Origin: Curtobacterium sp. MCBA15_008
GTDB lineage: Bacteria; Actinomycetota; Actinomycetes; Actinomycetales; Microbacteriaceae
Reading direction: 5' to 3'
DNA length: 64,000 nt
NCBI RefSeq assembly: GCF_001865065.1
Contig: NZ_MJGN01000075.1
Coordinates: forward strand, 62,001 to 126,000
Under the pieces are notes generated by a model. The model did no database searches, was not told where the DNA came from, and saw only the letters and a list, made by a program, of their open reading frames with translations. A program made the position numbers and the translations under genes. Below, one piece after another: positions 17,322 through 24,655 of this stretch; the first letter of the stretch is position 1; each line of letters opens with the position of its first letter.

Positions 17322-17328
17322 TAGCGTA
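17322..17328. promoter_or_regulatory. Overlapping divergent -10 boxes of moeA and the mtnP-like gene
   Basis: TAGCGTA reads TAGCGT on the plus strand (17322-17327) and TACGCT on the minus strand (17328-17323), and each points at a gene with a GGAGG ribosome site 30-55 bases away. No clear -35 hexamer was seen for either direction. It may be a symmetric, bidirectional promoter. Confidence 0.35.
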
Positions 17329-17368
17329 ACCAGCGCGCAGAACGCGCCGACGACCATTCGGAGGACCT

Positions 17369-18259
17369 GTGGAGAACGACGTGACCACGACCGGAGCTGT
17401 GGACGAGACCGTGGGCATCGGGGTGATCGGCGGTTCCGGCCTCTACGAACTGTTCGAACCGGGCACCGCGGACGAGGTCGACGTCGACACCCCGTTCGGC
17501 CCCACGTCGAGCCCGATCAGCATCGGCACGATGGCCGGCAAGCGTGTCGCGTTCCTCACCCGGCACGGCCGTGAGCACTCCGTCGCCCCGCACCGCATCA
17601 ACCACCGCGCGAACCTGTGGGCACTGCGGTCGCTCGGGGTGCGCGCCGTCGTCTCGTCGAGCGCCGTGGGCGGGCTGCACCCGGACTACGCGCCGGGGAC
17701 GTTCGTCGTCACCGATCAGCTCGTCGACCGGACGTGGGGTCGCGCGGACACCTTCTTCGAGGACGCCGTCCAGCACCTGTCCTTCGCCGACCCGTTCGAC
17801 CCGGTCCTGCGACGGGTGGCCGTCGCTGCGATCGAGCAGCTCGACGTGCCGTTCCGGCCGACGGGCACCTGCGTGGTGATCCAGGGCCCGCGCTTCTCGA
17901 CCCGCGCCGAGTCCCTGTGGATGCGCCAGGCCGGCGGCCACACCATCAACATGACGATGACGCCCGAGGTGCCGCTCGCGGCTGAACTCGGCATCGGCAC
18001 GGTGAACCTGTCGTTCGTGACCGATGCCGACGCCGGGCTGGCCCCCACCGAGCAGGAAGCGGCCGACGCCGGCGAGGCCCCCGTGACCCACGGGATGGTG
18101 ATGGAACGCCTGGCCCGTGCGAACGAGGTCATCGTCCGCGCCATCGGCTCGATCGTCGCCGCGATCCCCGACGACTACACGCCGCGTGAGCTCGTGCCCG
18201 CCGCAGCGAGCGCCAGCGTGGCCGGCGGACACGCCACCACCACCGGAGCCACCGCGTGA
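17369..18259 (+). CDS. mtnP: S-methyl-5'-thioadenosine phosphorylase-like enzyme
   Basis: A 296-residue PNP/MTAP-family protein: IGVIGGSGLYELF for phosphate binding, LTRHGREHSVAPHRINHRAN (phosphate and purine site), IQGPRFSTRAES and INMTMTPEVPLAAELG near residue 200. It cleaves MTA or a related 5'-modified adenosine to adenine and a 5-modified ribose-1-phosphate. GTG 17369 follows GGAGG at five bases. The gene is the first of five overlapping genes that include an epimerase and two sugar transferases. That context is unusual for simple methionine salvage and may mean a dedicated ribose-phosphate product. Confidence 0.88.
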   Translation: MENDVTTTGAVDETVGIGVIGGSGLYELFEPGTADEVDVDTPFGPTSSPISIGTMAGKRVAFLTRHGREHSVAPHRINHRANLWALRSLGVRAVVSSSAVGGLHPDYAPGTFVVTDQLVDRTWGRADTFFEDAVQHLSFADPFDPVLRRVAVAAIEQLDVPFRPTGTCVVIQGPRFSTRAESLWMRQAGGHTINMTMTPEVPLAAELGIGTVNLSFVTDADAGLAPTEQEAADAGEAPVTHGMVMERLARANEVIVRAIGSIVAAIPDDYTPRELVPAAASASVAGGHATTTGATA

Positions 18260-19326
18260 CCCGCCTGCTCGTCACCGGCGGCGCCGGGTTCATCGGCTCC
18301 GCGATCGTCCGCCGCGCCCGCGCCGAAGGCCACGAGGTCCGCGTGCTCGACTCGCTCCGCGACGACGTGCACGGCGACCCGTCCGAGATCGTCCTCGCCC
18401 ACCAGCAGCAGGGCATCGAGTTCGTGCACGGCGACGTCCGTGACCGGATCGCCCTCGACGCGGCCCTCGACGGCGTCGACGTCGTGTGCCACCAGGCCGC
18501 CAAGGTCGGCCTCGGGGTCGACTTCCAGGACGCCCCCGACTACGTCTCGTCGAACGACGCCGGCACGGCGCACGTGCTCGCCGGGATGGACCGGCTCGGC
18601 ATCGGACGGCTGGTGGTCGCGAGCTCGATGGTCGTCTACGGCGAGGGCGCGTACACGACCTCTGCCGGGGAGCCCGTCCGGCCGCCGGCCCGCCGTCGCG
18701 AGGACCTCGACCAGGGGCGCTTCGACCCGATCGGCGCGGACGGGCAGCCGCTCGTGCCCGGGCTGATCGACGAGTCCGCGTCGCTCGACCCGCGCAACGT
18801 CTACGCGCAGACCAAGGTCGCGCAGGAGCACCTCGCGTCGAGCTGGGCGCGCGCCACGGGTGGTCGCGCCGTCGCGCTCCGGTACCACAACGTCTACGGT
18901 CCGGGAATGCCCGCGAACACCCCCTACGCCGGTGTCGCCTCACTGTTCCGCTCGGCTCTGGCCCGCGGCGAGGCCCCCCGGGTCTTCGAGGACGGCCGCC
19001 AGCGTCGTGACTTCGTCCACGTGGACGACGTCGCCGGGGCGAACGCCGCGTCGATCGCCGCCACCGCCGATCTGCCGTCCGAGTCCTTCCGCGCCTACAA
19101 CGTCGGCTCCGGTGTCGTGCACACGATCGGCGAGATGGCCGCGGCGATCGCCGGCCCCGACGGCCCCCAGCCGGTCGTCACCGGCGAGTACCGGCTCGGC
19201 GACGTCCGGCACGTCACGGCGTCGTCGGACCGGATCGCGGCGGAGCTGGGCTGGCGCGCCGAGGTGGACTTCGAGCGCGGCATGCGGGAGTTCGCGACGG
19301 CCCCGCTGCGCGCGGCGGTGCAGTAG
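18256..19326 (+). CDS. NAD-dependent sugar epimerase/dehydratase (extended SDR)
   Basis: A 356-residue extended short-chain dehydrogenase. LLVTGGAGFIGSAIVRRA is the Rossmann NAD-binding start, with Ser in VVASSMVVYGEG and the catalytic YAQTK near residue 185. DFVHVDDVAGA and YNVGSG are also typical of nucleotide-sugar epimerases and dehydratases. The substrate cannot be assigned. The GTG start overlaps the mtnP-like stop (GTGA), so it is translationally coupled and probably acts in the same pathway. Confidence 0.87.
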   Translation: MTRLLVTGGAGFIGSAIVRRARAEGHEVRVLDSLRDDVHGDPSEIVLAHQQQGIEFVHGDVRDRIALDAALDGVDVVCHQAAKVGLGVDFQDAPDYVSSNDAGTAHVLAGMDRLGIGRLVVASSMVVYGEGAYTTSAGEPVRPPARRREDLDQGRFDPIGADGQPLVPGLIDESASLDPRNVYAQTKVAQEHLASSWARATGGRAVALRYHNVYGPGMPANTPYAGVASLFRSALARGEAPRVFEDGRQRRDFVHVDDVAGANAASIAATADLPSESFRAYNVGSGVVHTIGEMAAAIAGPDGPQPVVTGEYRLGDVRHVTASSDRIAAELGWRAEVDFERGMREFATAPLRAAVQ

Positions 19327-19355
19327 CAGCGCGGCACCGGACCGGACCACCCGTC

Positions 19356-19396
19356 GGACGGGAGGCGCGTGGCGAGTCGACCCGCGCCTCCCGTCC
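19356..19396. terminator. GGAGGCGCG-family hairpin, 14-bp stem
   Basis: GGACGGGAGGCGCG (19356-19369) and CGCGCCTCCCGTCC (19383-19396) form a perfect 14-bp stem with a 13-base loop, 30 bases downstream of the epimerase stop. It is a variant of the dispersed palindrome family and a likely terminator. Confidence 0.6.
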
Positions 19397-19451
19397 GCCA
19401 CCCGCTGCGTCCACCGCTCCCCCGCGTCCTCGTCGGGACCGCGTCGGGACC

Positions 19452-19510
19452 GCGAGATCGCACTTCCGCGGCGCACCCACGCCCAGGACGCCGCCGGAGT
19501 GCGATCTCGC
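19452..19510. repeat. Long inverted repeat (GCGAGATCGCACT arms)
   Basis: GCGAGATCGCACT (19452-19464) and AGTGCGATCTCGC (19498-19510) are perfect 13-base arms, and GC pairs continue inside towards a loop near 19480. It follows the preceding hairpin by about 55 bases. Terminator, cruciform or remnant element are all possible. Confidence 0.55.
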
Positions 19511-19543
19511 CGAACGACCGCCGAACGACCGCCGAACCACCGC
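19511..19543 (+). repeat. Three tandem 11-base repeats
   Basis: CGAACGACCGC occurs twice and then as CGAACCACCGC, immediately after the long inverted repeat. Confidence 0.5.
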
Positions 19544-19727
19544 CGGCCGGACCACGGCCGGACCGCCAGCCGGCCCGACCAGGCCGACCCGCTGCCCGCC
19601 GCGTCCCCACAGCAGTGGACGCCCTGTCCCCCGATCAGGGGGAACCACGCGTACCGAGTGCGCAGAACGTCCAGCGGGGGACGTCGTTCCTGTACCCCGC
19701 GGCGCCGCGACGTGTTGGCTCGAAGGC

Positions 19728-20609
19728 ATGGAACGACAGCCGGCCGCCGACGAGACCGACCGATCGCCCGCCGCGACGCGCGCGGAACGGCCCGACACCA
19801 GTCGGTCCGCACGAGGGCACCGAATGGCAGTCATGAACGTCGACGTCATCCTCCCCTGTCTCGACGAGGCCGATGCCCTCCCCGAGGTCCTCGGCCGCCT
19901 GCCCACCGGCTACCGGGCGATCGTCGTCGACAACGGCTCGACCGACGGCTCCGCCGACGTCGCCCGCGCACACGGCGCACTCGTCGTCACCGAACCCGTC
20001 AAGGGGTTCGGCTCGGCCTGCGCCGCCGGTGTCGCCGCCGCGACAGCCGAGTACGTCGCCTTCTGCGACGCCGACGCCTCGATGGACCCCGCCGAACTCG
20101 TCCCGCTGGTCGCACGTGTCGCGACCGGCCACACCGACCTCGCACTCGGTCGTCGCGTCCCCACCACGCCCGGAGCATGGGCGCCGCACGCCCGCTTCGC
20201 GAACCGCGTGCTCGCCGTCCTCATGCACCGCGCCACCGGCTACAAGCTGCGCGACCTCGGCCCGATGCGCGTGATGCGCCGCGAGGACCTGGTCGCCCTC
20301 GACCTCCGCGACCGCCGCAGCGGCTACCCGCTCGAGATGGTCCTCGCCGCCCACGCGGCGGGCTGGCGCGTCGACGAGTCCGACATCGGGTACGCGCAGC
20401 GCATCGGTGACAGCAAGGTCACCGGCACGCTCCGCGGCACGATCAACGCCGTCAAGGACATGTCCCGCCTGCTCCGCACGTACCGCCGAGCGGCGCAGAC
20501 CGCCAGCAGGGAGGCACGGGGCCGCATCGTCGCACCGGCACCCGTCGGGCAGTCGGCCGGGTCCACCCCGGAGATGGCCGCCTCGACGACGGACGGTGCG
20601 CGCTCGTGA
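19728..20609 (+). CDS. Family 2 glycosyltransferase
   Basis: A GT-A-fold family 2 enzyme: VDVILPCLDEADALPEVL, VDNGSTDGSADVARAHGA and the metal-binding FCDADASMDP are clear. Later, KLRDLGPMRVMRREDL and SGYPLEMVLAAHAAGW resemble dolichyl-phosphate-sugar synthases and TIGR04283-type transferases. There is no membrane tail. ATG 19728 gives 293 residues, with a 30-residue hydrophilic extension; ATG 19824 would begin right at the conserved domain. Its stop overlaps the next gene (GTGA), making a three-gene unit with a TIGR04282-like transferase and a methyltransferase. Confidence 0.85.
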   Translation: MERQPAADETDRSPAATRAERPDTSRSARGHRMAVMNVDVILPCLDEADALPEVLGRLPTGYRAIVVDNGSTDGSADVARAHGALVVTEPVKGFGSACAAGVAAATAEYVAFCDADASMDPAELVPLVARVATGHTDLALGRRVPTTPGAWAPHARFANRVLAVLMHRATGYKLRDLGPMRVMRREDLVALDLRDRRSGYPLEMVLAAHAAGWRVDESDIGYAQRIGDSKVTGTLRGTINAVKDMSRLLRTYRRAAQTASREARGRIVAPAPVGQSAGSTPEMAASTTDGARS

Positions 20610-21238
20610 CCGCCGACATCACCGTCGCGGTGGTCGCGAAGGAGTGCCTGCCCGGCAAGGTGAAGACCCGGCTGACGCCGGCGCTGACCCCCGAGGGAGC
20701 CGCCCGTGTCGCCGCGGCGAGCCTCGCGGACACCCTCGCGACCGTCCGAGCCCTGCCCGCCGCACGCCGCGTCCTGTTCTTCGACGGCACCGTCCTGCCC
20801 GAGGGGGCAGACGGCTTCGATGTCATCCACCAGACCACCGGCGGGCTCGACGAACGCCTCGGCGCGCTGTTCGACGCCGTCGACGGCCCGACGCTGCTGG
20901 TCGGCATGGACACGCCGCAGTGCAGCGCCGCCGACGTCGCCCCGGTGTTCGAGGACCCGTCGCGCGACGCCTGGTTCGGTCCCGCTGAAGACGGCGGCTT
21001 CTGGTCGCTGTACCTGCGTGAGCCGAACGGCGCGCACCTCCGGGGCGTCCCGATGTCGCAGGACGACACCGGAGCCGTGCAGCTCGCACGTCTGACCGAT
21101 GCCGGCCTCGACGTGGGCGTCCTCGGGGTCCTGCTCGACGTCGACACCGTGCCCGATGCCGAGCGCGTCGCAGCACTCGTGCCGGACTCCCGGTTCGCCG
21201 GGGCCCTGCGCGCCGAAACCGTGGGGAGCCCCCGATGA
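20606..21238 (+). CDS. DUF2064/TIGR04282-like transferase
   Basis: A 210-residue protein with a nucleotidyl/glycosyl-transferase-like Rossmann start (VAVVAKECLPGKVKTRLTPAL, whose KxRL is typical), then LLVGMDTPQCSAADV and FGPAEDGGFWSLYLR, the conserved D-x-P and EDGGFW motifs of DUF2064. In databases the family is described as a glycosyltransferase associated with radical-SAM/seleno- or arsenosugar loci. Its partner GT2 and the adjacent methyltransferase occur together by GTGA and ATGA overlaps. The exact reaction is unproven. Confidence 0.8.
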   Translation: MTADITVAVVAKECLPGKVKTRLTPALTPEGAARVAAASLADTLATVRALPAARRVLFFDGTVLPEGADGFDVIHQTTGGLDERLGALFDAVDGPTLLVGMDTPQCSAADVAPVFEDPSRDAWFGPAEDGGFWSLYLREPNGAHLRGVPMSQDDTGAVQLARLTDAGLDVGVLGVLLDVDTVPDAERVAALVPDSRFAGALRAETVGSPR

Positions 21239-21897
21239 CCATGCACGCACCAGTCTCGTTCGGCGCCGGCGGCGGCGAGCCCTACGCCCGCGCGCTCCGC
21301 ACCGATGGCCGGATCCGCCTGACCGACCCCGAGCGCCCGGACGCCGAGGTCACGCTTGACGTTGGCCGCTGGAGCGCCGCTGCCGACCGCGTCGACCGTT
21401 CGCTCCTCGACGGCGCCGACGGCCCCGTGATCGACATCGGCTGCGGGCCCGGGCGGATGCTCGTCGCCGCGCAGGCGCTGGGCATCCCGGCGCTCGGCGT
21501 CGACGTCTCCGCCGAGGCAGTGGCGATCGCCCGGCGCTCCGGCGGCACCGCACTGCAGGGCTCGGTGTTCGAGCCGGTCCCCGACGAGGGACATTGGGAC
21601 ACCGCACTCGTCATCGACGGGAACATCGGCATCGGCGGCGACCCTGCAGCCCTGCTCGCCCGGTGCCGGGAGATCGTGCGCGAGGGCGGCCGAGTCATCG
21701 TCGAGACGCACGTCGACCACGAGGCCGACCGCACCTTCACCGCCCGCGTCGTGGACGCCGACGGCCACCAGAGCGCCGGGTTCCCCTGGGCCGAGGTCGG
21801 GGTCGACGCGCTGCTCGAGCACGCCGAGCGCGCCGGGCTGACCGCGCGTCAGAGCTGGACGGCCAGCGGCCGGACGTTCTGCGAGCTGCTCGCCTGA
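21235..21897 (+). CDS. Class I SAM-dependent methyltransferase
   Basis: A 220-residue class I methyltransferase. VIDIGCGPGRMLVAAQALG (near residue 65) is motif I, the acidic residue closing strand 2 is in ALGVDVSAEAV, and ALVIDGNIGIGGDP sits at the motif IV position. The N-terminal part, FGAGGGEPYARALRTDG, may contact substrate. The ATGA overlap with the upstream transferase implies a shared pathway, probably methylation of the sugar product or a precursor. Confidence 0.82.
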   Translation: MTMHAPVSFGAGGGEPYARALRTDGRIRLTDPERPDAEVTLDVGRWSAAADRVDRSLLDGADGPVIDIGCGPGRMLVAAQALGIPALGVDVSAEAVAIARRSGGTALQGSVFEPVPDEGHWDTALVIDGNIGIGGDPAALLARCREIVREGGRVIVETHVDHEADRTFTARVVDADGHQSAGFPWAEVGVDALLEHAERAGLTARQSWTASGRTFCELLA

Positions 21898-21906
21898 GCC
21901 TTCCTT

Positions 21907-21925
21907 CTTTTGCGTGATGCAAAAG
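21907..21925. promoter_or_regulatory. Operator-like inverted repeat CTTTTGC-N5-GCAAAAG
   Basis: CTTTTGC (21907-21913) and GCAAAAG (21919-21925) are perfect arms around GTGAT. The repeat overlaps the -35 element of the promoter below, as a repressor site would. It is AT-rich in a GC-rich genome. The regulator is unknown. Confidence 0.55.
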
Positions 21926-21938
21926 TAGAAGGTAGGCT
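21910..21938 (+). promoter_or_regulatory. Promoter of the small gene at 22016
   Basis: TTGCGT (21910-21915), a 17-base spacer and TAGGCT (21933-21938) make a good sigma-70-type promoter. The start of transcription would fall near 21945, giving a leader of about 70 bases. Confidence 0.6.
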
Positions 21939-22015
21939 GGGTGTCATCAAGCCGACGGCGTCGCGGTCGCCGGCCTGGTGACCGACGACCCTCGGCACGA
22001 CGACGAGGAGCACCC

Positions 22016-22261
22016 ATGCAGAACCGTCAGAACCCCCTGGGCGGCGCCTACGTGACCGGCCTCGAAGCCCGCGACGAGCTCGGCGGCTACGCCGTCACCG
22101 CAGCCTGGCGCCCGATCGGTACCTACACCGGGACCGGCATCGGCCGTGCACTCGGCCGGTTCGTCGACACGCAGTTCCGGCGCCCCGGCACCGCGACGTC
22201 CTCGACGCGCACCGCGACCGGTTCGCTCCGCACCGCGACCGGATCGTTCCGCACCGCCTGA
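22016..22261 (+). CDS. Small repeat-tailed protein of unknown function
   Basis: An 81-residue hydrophilic protein beginning MQNRQNPLGGAYVTGLEA. The C-terminus carries near-repeats of RTATGS (TRTATGSLRTATGSFRTA). No membrane segment or known motif is seen. GAGGAG lies 5 bases before ATG 22016, which fixes the start. It has its own well-formed promoter covered by an inverted repeat, so it is probably a tightly regulated single gene. I do not recognise it. Confidence 0.65.
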   Translation: MQNRQNPLGGAYVTGLEARDELGGYAVTAAWRPIGTYTGTGIGRALGRFVDTQFRRPGTATSSTRTATGSLRTATGSFRTA

Positions 22262-22276
22262 GGCACTGCCTCCCCA

Positions 22277-22290
22277 GACCGCGAGCGGTC
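22277..22290 (+). terminator. Weak hairpin after the small gene
   Basis: GACCGC and GCGGTC arms (22277-22282, 22285-22290) flanked by C- and G-runs that can pair further out. It is short and uncertain. Confidence 0.3.
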
Positions 22291-22359
22291 GTCCTCCCGG
22301 GGTCTCCCCCTTTCACTCCGGGCTGGACGGCCGCTCGCTTGGTTCGGTGCGGGTGCCGG

Positions 22360-22735
22360 TCAGCCCTCGTGTCGACTCACGCCGGCACTCGCCCGGAGTC
22401 GCACTCCTCGCTCACCAGTACATTCGTCGACCCACGGCCCCGACTCCGCCATCGGTTGCTGAATGAGTTGCGGCGACCACTCGGCGGGATGCAGTCGTGC
22501 CCACTCGAGCGCACGGAGAAACCGATCCTGTGTGTCCGGTGCCTGGTCGCCCAGCCATCCTCGCGGCCGATCGTTGTAGGGGAACTCCCACATGAGGAAT
22601 CGATACGCGACGTCTTCTCCGAGATCAATGAGTCGAACCGTTGCCCGGTCCCCTGAGGGCTCCTCCTGACGATCATTGCCCTCCCATGTGATCCCTGCGC
22701 TGTCGAGCGGACTTCCGCGCTCGGGCCCGCTGGCA
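22360..22735 (-). pseudogene. Degraded ORF at the end of the immunity array
   Basis: On the minus strand a protein-like frame runs for about 125 codons (GITWEGNDRQ, VRLIDLGEDVAYRFLMWEFP, DRPRGWLGDQAPDTQDRF), but it is bounded upstream by an in-frame TGA with no start codon before the Met at 22593. It abuts the last immunity gene. The composition resembles immunity or toxin-associated proteins, yet I recognise no family. The most economical reading is a 5'-truncated remnant left from cassette turnover; a short ORF starting at 22593 would be unconvincing. Confidence 0.4.
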
Positions 22736-22737
22736 CA

Positions 22738-23112
22738 TCACACCGCCCCGCCCAACTGATCACGCTGATCAAGGTCTCCCAGTGACGCGGTGTTCCTCCT
22801 GACACGTTCCCGGACCTTGATCAGCCATGAACGGGTCGATTCACCAGTATCAGCGAGGGGATCGAGGCCCGAATCTACATGCACGAGGAACGCGTCTGCC
22901 AGGGCTTCGGTTTCGAGTGCACTCAAGAGATAGTCGAGTTCCGTTTGCAGCTCTTGGTTGCCTGCCAGGTCAGCATCGTCGACGTCTTGTACGAGTACTG
23001 ACTCCACATCGGGCCAGTCGAGTCGCCAATCGAAGTTGAACTCCGCCCCGAGCAGCGACGTCATCCTCGGTGCGTGACGGACCACATCTCGGTAGAAGGC
23101 CTCGTCACTCAC
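22738..23112 (-). CDS. CdiI-like immunity protein, paralogue E
   Basis: A 124-residue protein sharing with its four neighbours the pattern LLxAxFNxDWxxDWxxVExV: here SLLGAEFNFDWRLDWPDVES. It is closest to paralogue C (both have LDWPDVESVLV and ELDYLLxALxTE). The C-terminal helix ends SWLIKVRERVRRN. This fits the CdiI_2-type family, whose members bind and neutralise contact-dependent toxins in the cytoplasm. GTG 23112 overlaps the stop of paralogue D (GTGA). It is the last intact member of the array, so it may be an orphan immunity gene against a lost toxin variant. Confidence 0.72.
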   Translation of the reverse strand: MSDEAFYRDVVRHAPRMTSLLGAEFNFDWRLDWPDVESVLVQDVDDADLAGNQELQTELDYLLSALETEALADAFLVHVDSGLDPLADTGESTRSWLIKVRERVRRNTASLGDLDQRDQLGGAV

Positions 23113-23441
23113 AGAGCACCCTCGCGGTCCGTTCGCGTCTGCACTCGCGCGTGAAGCGTACGGAGCCACTGTCTCGGCTCCCGCATGGCATCGAGCTGCG
23201 GGGAGAACCCGGACGCATTCACTGAGATGAATCTCAACACGTCCGCATCGGTGTGCAAGTGTTCGATCAGCAGCGCTGAGTCAGCGTCGAGCTGTGATAT
23301 CTGCGGGGAGGGTGCGTCATCGATTGCGGCTCGCCAAACGTCCTCCGCAGAGTCCCAGTCGTCTTGCCAGTCTTGGTGAAAGGCACCACTCAAGATCGAG
23401 GAGATTGCAGGGGTTCGAGCCTTCAGCGCTTCGAAGTCCAT
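23109..23441 (-). CDS. CdiI-like immunity protein, paralogue D
   Basis: A 110-residue member with SILSGAFHQDWQDDWDSAED near the N-terminus and REPRQWLRTLHARV near the C-terminus. The FHQDW form is close to the commonest version of the CdiI_2 family. ATG 23441 is preceded by GAAGGTGG, a good ribosome site, so it can be translated independently; it follows paralogue C after a 186-base gap. Its stop overlaps paralogue E. Function is inferred from family resemblance and position after a toxin gene. Confidence 0.75.
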   Translation of the reverse strand: MDFEALKARTPAISSILSGAFHQDWQDDWDSAEDVWRAAIDDAPSPQISQLDADSALLIEHLHTDADVLRFISVNASGFSPQLDAMREPRQWLRTLHARVQTRTDREGAL

Positions 23442-23627
23442 GTCCACCTTCAACGAAACCGGCTGGAAAAAACCGTGTTGTGGCACGGGTGGGCGAACCG
23501 CCCTTGCCGCAACCCACCGACGCATGCGCTACGGAGTGAAGTCGAGTACGTTTGCCGAACTTCGCTCGCACGTTCAACACTCGTGAAGTAGGACTCTTTC
23601 GGCATAGCGCCCAGCTGATGGACCGTG

Positions 23628-23978
23628 TCATCCCGCATCTCCTTCTTTGATCGCGCAGTTCTTCTCAACGCGATCCCGCAGCTCAACCATCCACGTGCGC
23701 GCAGACTTGCCGAGGTCCGCCTTCGGCGAAAGCCCAGAGCCGACGAATTTGAAGAATTCGTCCGCGACACCTTCGGTCGGCAGAGCATCCAACAAGTAGT
23801 CCAGTTCGTCTCGGTACTGCTCGTTCTCAGAGTACGACGCACCGTCGAGGTCATGAACCAGGACAGACTCGACATCCGGCCAATCCAGCTCCCAGTCGTA
23901 GTTGAACTCCGCAGCGAGAAGTGATTTGAATTCAGGCGCACGAGCCGCAACCTCCCTGAAGAATTCATTGTTCTCCAC
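23628..23978 (-). CDS. CdiI-like immunity protein, paralogue C
   Basis: A 116-residue member: SLLAAEFNYDWELDWPDVES, then a central acidic helix (ELDYLLDALPTEGVADEF) and SARTWMVELRDRV. It closely resembles paralogue E, implying a duplication within the array. GTG 23978 lies three bases after the stop of paralogue B. Base composition is well below the chromosomal average, as for the rest of the array. Confidence 0.75.
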   Translation of the reverse strand: MENNEFFREVAARAPEFKSLLAAEFNYDWELDWPDVESVLVHDLDGASYSENEQYRDELDYLLDALPTEGVADEFFKFVGSGLSPKADLGKSARTWMVELRDRVEKNCAIKEGDAG

Positions 23979-23981
23979 GGT

Positions 23982-24287
23982 CTATCGACGCAACCGGTGC
24001 GAGACAGCCAGCAACCGCTCTCGGCCGCTCATTCCTGGGTCGACGCGCTGACTGATGCCCGCCTGTCTTGCACGGATCACCTCGTCGATCCCATCCTCCG
24101 AGCGCGCAGCGACAAACGCCTCGATCTGTTCCGCACGATCCAAGCGTATGTGACTCGGCTCGTCGTCGAGCAAGTCTTCGTAGACTTCTTCAACAGCGTC
24201 GTAGTCCTCTCGCCAGTCTTGGTTGAAGACCGCGCTGAGCAGGTTCCGGACGAGCGGATGCTTCGACAATTCGGCTCGGTAGTCCAT
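23982..24287 (-). CDS. CdiI-like immunity protein, paralogue B
   Basis: A 101-residue member with NLLSAVFNQDWREDYDAVEE and an acidic segment EDLLDDEPSH, ending in GRERLLAVSHRLRR. AGAGGTAGG precedes ATG 24287. A 56-base gap separates it from paralogue A. The protein is predicted to be soluble and acidic, as expected for an inhibitor of a basic nuclease. Confidence 0.74.
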   Translation of the reverse strand: MDYRAELSKHPLVRNLLSAVFNQDWREDYDAVEEVYEDLLDDEPSHIRLDRAEQIEAFVAARSEDGIDEVIRARQAGISQRVDPGMSGRERLLAVSHRLRR

Positions 24288-24343
24288 TTCCTACCTCTGC
24301 TCGCTTGGCCAGCCTCAAGCACACAAGCGCGTTGCACACCGAC

Positions 24344-24655
24344 TCACAAGTCGGCGAGGACAGCCGGTGCCGCCCGGAGCCAACTACGTACCCCTTCCGG
24401 GAAGTCCCGATTGAAGTCAACATCGACGTCGAATGAGATCAGGTACTCCTCGGCTTCTTGCTCGGAATGAAGCTGATTGAGCAAGAGCTCGATTTCTTTT
24501 GCTACACGACCACGGTACTCTTGGTCGCGCTGACCGAAAGCCAGCATCAAAGTCTCGTTCGCGGTCCGGTCCTCGTACCATTGTTGATAGAACAAAGCAC
24601 TGAACATATTAGTTAGCTTGGGCGTTCTCCGCCTGATCTCCGAGTATTCCGTCAT
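24344..24655 (-). CDS. CdiI-like immunity protein, paralogue A (probable cognate)
   Basis: A 103-residue member, the most diverged (MFSALFYQQWYEDRTANETL in place of LLxAxFNxDWxxDW), with the C-terminal helix SWLRAAPAVLADL. Its ATG overlaps the toxin stop codon (ATGA, 24655-24652), so toxin and protein A are translated together; this makes it the best candidate for the cognate antidote. The upstream toxin domain is of the RNase A-like CdiA-CT type. Neutralisation is inferred. Confidence 0.77.
   Translation of the reverse strand: MTEYSEIRRRTPKLTNMFSALFYQQWYEDRTANETLMLAFGQRDQEYRGRVAKEIELLLNQLHSEQEAEEYLISFDVDVDFNRDFPEGVRSWLRAAPAVLADL

Larger units (their letters stand above)
19327..19727. other. 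401-base intergenic region with stacked hairpins
   Basis: Between the epimerase and glycosyltransferase genes, both on the plus strand. It contains two strong hairpins (19356-19396 and 19452-19510), three 11-base tandem repeats (19511-19543) and GC-rich palindromes (CCGGCCGG). It ends in a TTGGCT sequence that may be the -10 of the next gene. No ORF is convincing. Confidence 0.6.

Noticed and set aside
23450-23637. 62-codon frame between immunity genes C and D starting MRDDTVHQLGAM
   Set aside because: Its start overlaps the end of gene C and the frame is protein-like but matches nothing; no ribosome site was seen. It could be a toxin-tip remnant, but support is too thin to call.
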